A stretch of 64,000 nucleotides of DNA, taken from Acetobacterium sp965140355. GTDB taxonomy: Bacteria > Bacillota > Clostridia > Eubacteriales > Eubacteriaceae. The position numbers and the translations under genes are program-made. This document shows, one piece after another, positions 60,379 through 64,000 of this stretch (its first letter is position 1; every line of letters begins with the position of its first letter). Location of the stretch: contig OZ223194.1 of the NCBI GenBank assembly GCA_965140355.1, positions 1,240,001-1,304,000 of the forward strand, written 5' to 3'. The notes below the pieces were generated by a model that was given only the letters and a program-made list of their open reading frames with translations, was not told where the DNA came from and did no database searches.

Positions 60379-62481
60379 TTATACGTAGAATAAAATATCT
60401 TCGTAGGTTGGGAATGGCCAGTATTTTTCAGCAACAATTTCTTCAAGCGAATCGGCGGCTACGCGCACTTCATTCATTGCCGGAATAACTTTTTCACAGA
60501 AATAGTTGGCTTCAGCTTGAGCTGAGTCACATGTTTCGGCAGCGGCCAATGTTTTTTCCAGATTATCAATCGATTTGATGAATTCACCAAAAAGGGTTGA
60601 TAATTTTTCGGCCAGAGTGGTTTCAGCAGAAACATCGATGGCCGCACCGCAAGCTTTTTTAGCACTTAAGGTATCGATAACTTCTTTAGTGTAGGTTAGT
60701 ACAGCAGGTGAAATTTCACGTTTAGCCAGACTAAGCATAGTCAGTGCTTCGATATTGATGGTTTTGCTGTATTCTTCCAGAAGGATTGTCTGACGTGAGG
60801 TCATTTCAGTCGGAGTAAAGATATTATGTCGGTCAAAAAGTTTGGTGTTTTTTTCAGAAGTAAATTCACTTAAAGCTTCTGGTGTAGTTTTTAAGTTTGG
60901 CAGACCACGTCGAGCAGCTTCTTCTACCCATTCTTCGGAGTAGTTATTGCCATTAAAGACGACGTTTTTATTTTCTTTAACCGATTTTTGCAATAATGCA
61001 TCCAAAGCAGAATCGAAATCATCTGCTTTTTCCAGAATATCAGCATAATCTGATAAAACATCAGCGACGATAGTGTTAAGCGTGATATTTGGTCCGGAAA
61101 TAGATTGATTTGAACCCAGCATACGGTATTCAAACTTGTTTCCGGTGAAAGCGAATGGTGAGGTTCGGTTTCGGTCAGTGGCATCGATAATAAATTTCGG
61201 TAAGCTTTTAACCCCCAGTTCCATCACCAGATCTTTTGCTTCGGCAACCGGAGTACCGGTTTCAATTGATTTAAGCGCAGCGGTTAATTGTTCGCCAAGG
61301 AAAACTGAAACAATTGCCGGTGGTGCTTCATTGGCTCCTAAACGGTGGTCATTGCCAGCGTTGGCAACAGAGATGCGAAGCATTTCACTGTATTTGTAAA
61401 CAGCTTCAATAATTGCACAAAGGAAAAGTAAAAATTGTTTGTTTTCAACCGGGTTATCGCCAGGTGTTAATAAGTTTTCACCGGTGTCGGTAGACATTGA
61501 AAAGTTATTGTGCTTACCAGAACCGTTAACCCCGTCAAAAGGTTTTTCATGTAATAAACAAGCTAAATCATGACGATAAGCAACGCGTTGCATAAATTCC
61601 ATCGTTAGTTGGTTATTATCGGTAGCAACATTGGTATTGGTAAAAATGGGGGCCATTTCATGTTGGGCCGGAGCAACTTCATTATGGCGTGTTTTAGAGG
61701 CGATCCCAAGACTCCAAAGTTCACGATCCAGTTCTGCCATATAGTTGGCGACGCGACCGCGAATTCGGCCAAAATAATGGGTTTCCATTTCCTGACCTTT
61801 AGGTGGTTTGGCACCAAATAATGTTCGGCCAGTAAGGATTAAGTCTTTTCGTTTTTTATACATATCCCGTTCAATCAGGAAATATTCTTGTTCAGCGCCG
61901 ATCGTACTGGTTACTTTTTTCACATCTTTGCCAAAAAGTTTTAAAACGCGGCGAGCATGGGTATCAAGTGCTTCCATCGATCGTAATAGGGGTGTTTTTT
62001 TATCAAGAACTTCACCTGAATACGAACAAAAGATGGTTGGAATACAAAGGGTAGAACCTTTTATAAAAGCATAGGATGTCGGGTCCCAAGCGGTATAACC
62101 ACGCGCTTCAAAAGTTGCCCGTAATCCACCGGACGGAAAAGAAGAGGCATCCGGTTCACCTTTGATCAGTTCTTTACCGGAAAATTCCATAATGACTTTT
62201 CCATCATCAGTTGGACTGATAAAAGAATCATGTTTTTCAGCAGTGATACCAGTCATTGGTTGGAACCAATGGGTGTAATGAGTCGCACCCATTTCAAGAG
62301 CCCAGTCTTTCATGGCATTAGCCACGACTTCAGCAACATTTTCTTCCAGAGGTAAATCCTCTTTCATTGTTTTTAACAGCGAAGCGTAAATATGTTTTGG
62401 CAAACGCTTGCGCATGACACCAGAGTTAAAAACTTTTGATCCGAAAATTTCGGATACATTTTCAGTTACATTATTTGGCAC
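60379..62481 (-). CDS. glnN: glutamine synthetase type III
   Basis: A 700-residue GSIII enzyme that makes glutamine from glutamate, ammonia and ATP. It is far longer than GSI. GSIII marks include FPSGGLRATFEARGYTAWDP, HNEVAPAQHEMAPIF, KHNNFSMS (the NFS block near the active site) and DRNRTSPFAFTGNKFEYR. It starts at GTG 62481 behind AGGAGG. Its promoter (62513-62540) has CTGACA-16-TATAAT. A second, type I enzyme begins 1.3 kb away on the other strand, so the cell has two synthetases at one locus. Confidence 0.95.
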   Translation of the reverse strand: MPNNVTENVSEIFGSKVFNSGVMRKRLPKHIYASLLKTMKEDLPLEENVAEVVANAMKDWALEMGATHYTHWFQPMTGITAEKHDSFISPTDDGKVIMEFSGKELIKGEPDASSFPSGGLRATFEARGYTAWDPTSYAFIKGSTLCIPTIFCSYSGEVLDKKTPLLRSMEALDTHARRVLKLFGKDVKKVTSTIGAEQEYFLIERDMYKKRKDLILTGRTLFGAKPPKGQEMETHYFGRIRGRVANYMAELDRELWSLGIASKTRHNEVAPAQHEMAPIFTNTNVATDNNQLTMEFMQRVAYRHDLACLLHEKPFDGVNGSGKHNNFSMSTDTGENLLTPGDNPVENKQFLLFLCAIIEAVYKYSEMLRISVANAGNDHRLGANEAPPAIVSVFLGEQLTAALKSIETGTPVAEAKDLVMELGVKSLPKFIIDATDRNRTSPFAFTGNKFEYRMLGSNQSISGPNITLNTIVADVLSDYADILEKADDFDSALDALLQKSVKENKNVVFNGNNYSEEWVEEAARRGLPNLKTTPEALSEFTSEKNTKLFDRHNIFTPTEMTSRQTILLEEYSKTINIEALTMLSLAKREISPAVLTYTKEVIDTLSAKKACGAAIDVSAETTLAEKLSTLFGEFIKSIDNLEKTLAAAETCDSAQAEANYFCEKVIPAMNEVRVAADSLEEIVAEKYWPFPTYEDILFYV

Positions 62482-62512
62482 GTGTGTGTCCTCCTATAAT
62501 ATTATTTGTATA

Positions 62513-62540
62513 ATTATAACATACTTGTCACCATTGTCAG
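62513..62540 (-). promoter_or_regulatory. sigma-A promoter of glnN
   Basis: On the minus strand CTGACA (62535-62540), 16-base spacer, TATAAT (62513-62518), about 25 bases of leader before the GTG start. Confidence 0.7.
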
Positions 62541-62626
62541 ATATGTTACAATAAAAGCTGATAAAAATCAAACAAAAGGTAAGGTTAAAAAAATGACAGT
62601 ATTTCTTTTATTTGATAAACGACTGA

Positions 62627-62657
62627 CTTTCAGACTAACGAATTTTTAGTTTGAAAG
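62627..62657. repeat. inverted repeat
   Basis: CTTTCAGACTAA (62627-62638) against TTAGTTTGAAAG (62646-62657), 11 of 12 positions pair. No T-run on either side; possibly an operator or RNA hairpin. Confidence 0.45.
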
Positions 62658-62698
62658 ATGGATAATCGCTTTTCATGCCCTAAAAAGGGGGGATAAAA

Positions 62699-62791
62699 AT
62701 GAGTAAAAAAAAAGTGCCTCAGAAAGTAGTTAATTCACTTTCAAAGCACCATTGCTATCATCACTTTCGTGGCAGTTATATTATTATTTAA
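62699..62791 (+). CDS. possible 30-residue basic/His-rich peptide
   Basis: ATG 62699 follows AAAAGGGGGG by 5-6 bases and opens a 30-codon frame that starts MSKKKVPQ and holds HHCYHH near the middle. The ribosome site is strong, but no promoter is clear on this strand and the frame overlaps the small RNA candidate on the other strand. It is too short for family recognition. The hairpin of that RNA may create the frame by chance. Confidence 0.25.
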   Translation: MSKKKVPQKVVNSLSKHHCYHHFRGSYIII

Positions 62792-62824
62792 ACTCATTAT
62801 AGACGAATAAAAGTGTATTGTAAA
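62705..62824 (-). ncRNA. candidate small RNA with own promoter and terminator
   Basis: On the minus strand TTTACA (62819-62824), 17 bases, TATAAT (62796-62801) would start a transcript near 62789. A stem GTGC..GAAAGT/ACTTTC..GCAC followed by nine T (ending at 62705) would end it after about 85 bases. The 5' part can form GCCAC-GAAA-GTG and could also pair with the terminator arm. glnN has a separate promoter further on, so this seems an independent unit. Confidence 0.5.
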
Positions 62825-62884
62825 GAAAAATTTATAACAAATTTGATGTAATGGTTATCATTTTATTAAGAAAACCGGTAATGA

Positions 62885-62913
62885 TTTACAAAAACAGATG
62901 CCTCATATATAAT
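62885..62913 (+). promoter_or_regulatory. sigma-A promoter of the Nif11-like gene
   Basis: TTTACA (62885-62890), 17-base spacer, TATAAT (62908-62913), about 105 bases of leader. Confidence 0.6.
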
Positions 62914-63025
62914 ATGAAGAGATTACACCATAATTATTAAAGCGCTTTATTTATAATTTTTTTAAGCAGTCTACTAACGTCGGACAAGTGGGATAATCAT
63001 ATAGTGATGAAAGGATTGAAAAAAC

Positions 63026-63253
63026 ATGAGTATTGAATTTAAAATTGATGAAGAGAAACATATTAAGGTATTGGATGCGCTTCTGGGCGATGCTGATTTA
63101 ATGATGGCGCTGAATGCGGCTGAGGACTTTGAAGCCGGTTACCGACTGGTAGCGGAAAGAGTGCCGGGATTAAGTCTGGAAGAGTTTGCGAGTTCGATGG
63201 AGATTCTAAGACAAGTCATTATGGCACAAGCGGAAAAAGGCCAGGTTCAATAA
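63026..63253 (+). CDS. small acidic helical protein, Nif11-like
   Basis: A 75-residue acidic protein predicted all helical. The stretch LLGDADLMMALNAAEDFEAGYRLVAERVPGLSLEEFA resembles the Nif11 pattern (D-x-x-L-x-x-x-L-x-x-A, then a short helix and G-(L/F)-x-(L/F)-x-x-x-(E/D)-(L/F)). Nif11 proteins occur near nitrogen-fixation genes and as leader peptides; function is unclear. No double-Gly cleavage site or cysteine-rich core is present, so a peptide precursor is unlikely. Its place between two glutamine synthetase genes suggests a nitrogen link. AAAGGA precedes ATG. Confidence 0.6.
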   Translation: MSIEFKIDEEKHIKVLDALLGDADLMMALNAAEDFEAGYRLVAERVPGLSLEEFASSMEILRQVIMAQAEKGQVQ

Positions 63254-63358
63254 ACGGAGTGACCCAAAACGGCTGGATAAAATCGTTTAAACAGTTGGCT
63301 TAAGAGAGGGTATTCAAAAAATTGAAAACCTTGTCAGGAAAAATAAAGTAAAAATGAA

Positions 63359-63387
63359 TTGAAACCATAGCTGAAATATGTTTTAAT
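63359..63387 (+). promoter_or_regulatory. possible glnA promoter
   Basis: TTGAAA (63359-63364), 17-base spacer, TTTAAT (63382-63387). It would start a 340-base leader before glnA. A terminator-like hairpin lies inside it. Confidence 0.45.
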
Positions 63388-63448
63388 AATAGAACTAACT
63401 TTGTTTTAAAGTACATTGTATACAAAAAGAGAATAATGACTGATTACT

Positions 63449-63519
63449 AAGAACAATGGCGTTCGATCTTTCGAAAATTTACATAATTTCAGAGAGTTTG
63501 TTTGTCATGTTCTTTTTTT
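63449..63519 (+). terminator. terminator-like hairpin in the glnA leader
   Basis: AAGAACA (63449-63455) pairs with TGTTCTT (63508-63514) followed by a T-run to 63519. An inner hairpin TTCGA-TCTT-TCGAA lies at 63471... near the left arm. The next gene starts 218 bases later, so transcription must pass it to reach glnA, unless a later promoter is used. Confidence 0.5.
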
Positions 63520-63639
63520 ATAACAATTTTTATAACAATTATTTTATTTTCCAAAGATATTTTGGGATGAGAAGGGCTATAAACAAAAAGGTAACAATAG
63601 GGATTTCTTTAATGTTAATTCAACTCAATAATAAGAATA

Positions 63640-63736
63640 ACCATAATAGATCATGGTTGTTTTATACATAACTGAGCGCAAAGCTCGAAAAGTTTAAGCG
63701 TTACCGGAAATAGCAGCAAATAAATGGAGGTATAAA
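63640..63736 (+). other. structured part of the glnA leader
   Basis: Two hairpins can be drawn: AACCAT...ATGGTT (about 63640-63660) and GAGC-GCAAA-GCTC (about 63673-63686). No known riboswitch consensus is met. The rest of the 63254-63736 gap shows nothing else I can name. Confidence 0.35.
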
Positions 63737-64000
63737 ATGAGCTTAGCGAAAAATATAATTGAAGCGATGAAATTTATTGAAGTGAATGATGTCAAATTCA
63801 TCCGTCTTCAGTTTTGTGATCTCTTTGGACAAAATCGGAATATTGCCATTACCGCAATGCAAATGGAACGGGCCCTGGCAAGTGGTATTCCTTTTGACGC
63901 GTCGTTGGTGGTGGGATTTTCAGAATCACACGATACAGATTTGGTATTATGTCCGGACATCAGCACGATTCAGCTTTTGCCTTGGCGACCACAACAAGGT
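63737..64000 (+). CDS. glnA: glutamine synthetase type I, N-terminal part (cut by window end)
   Basis: Eighty-eight codons are visible. NIIEAMKFIEVNDVKFIRLQFCDLFGQNRNIAI is the start of the GSI beta-grasp domain, and DTDLVLCPDISTIQLLPWRP is the block that precedes the catalytic domain in GlnA. TGGAGG lies 7 bases before ATG 63737. The reading frame is open to the window edge. It would give a type I enzyme next to the type III GlnN, with possible control by the leader upstream. Confidence 0.93.
   Translation, partial: MSLAKNIIEAMKFIEVNDVKFIRLQFCDLFGQNRNIAITAMQMERALASGIPFDASLVVGFSESHDTDLVLCPDISTIQLLPWRPQQG

Noticed and set aside
63670..63720. GCGCAAAGC...ACCGGAAATAGC as a possible c-di-GMP or glnA-type riboswitch
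   Set aside because: Only scattered bases match; the CACGCA/GGCAAACC half of the c-di-GMP-I aptamer and the paired core of the glnA motif are missing.

Overview
The window looks like chromosome from a low-to-moderate G+C anaerobic Firmicute. Gene content points to an acetogen of the Acetobacterium/Eubacteriaceae type: an acoABCL acetoin dehydrogenase operon with a sigma-54 activator AcoR, a type III glutamine synthetase (GlnN) with PII and Amt, AGGAGG ribosome sites, and many peptide-type ABC transporters with paired two-component systems. The genus is an inference; no rRNA or other decisive marker is present. I see no tRNA, rRNA, CRISPR array or intact insertion sequence.

Layout. 1-9.8 kb: a BcrA-type ABC transporter with two permeases, a DUF1835-type protein, a decayed alpha/beta hydrolase, a GFA-family protein, and a response regulator/short-sensor kinase pair followed by an FtsX-type ABC exporter. 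10.2-19.9 kb: a probable metallophore uptake locus. It holds an AraC regulator, a five-gene NikABCDE/Opp-like importer and two YbtP/YbtQ-like half transporters, with two similar DtxR-box-like operators. 20-25.9 kb: a J-domain protein, a zinc-ribbon membrane protein, and a complete lantibiotic-immunity-like LanFEG transporter with its NisRK-like two-component system, but no lantibiotic gene. 26-28 kb: an Xre repressor operon of small membrane proteins under a promoter carrying three 23-bp-phased repeats, then a decayed beta-helix protein gene. 28.2-34.1 kb: a zincin, a third two-component/ABC module whose kinase is frameshifted, and an 800-residue-class permease. 34.2-39.5 kb: a TetR regulator with a perfect operator palindrome and an amidohydrolase, a macro-domain protein beside a VWA protein, a Crp/Fnr regulator and an FMN reductase.

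39.6-46.5 kb (minus strand): acoA-acoB-acoC-acoL behind a sigma-54 promoter, with acoR upstream and its own sigma-A promoter. 46.8-54.3 kb: two GNAT acetyltransferases, a Cache-GGDEF cyclase, an EF-hand-like repeat protein, thiC under a TPP riboswitch with terminator, and a GGDEF-EAL protein with a degenerate EAL loop. 54.6-58.3 kb: peroxiredoxin, a tocopherol-cyclase-like protein, a 535-base gap holding a cluster of DnaA boxes, a 5'-nucleotidase and an unusual flavodoxin.

58.5-64 kb is a nitrogen block: glnN, PII and amt on the minus strand, then on the plus strand a 75-residue Nif11-like protein and the start of a type I glnA cut by the window edge. Between the two glutamine synthetase genes lie a candidate 85-base small RNA, an overlapping 30-codon reading frame, and a glnA leader with a terminator. 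The most interesting items are the DnaA box cluster, the small RNA and leader between glnN and glnA, the metallophore locus, the macro/VWA pair and the phased operator of the Xre operon.
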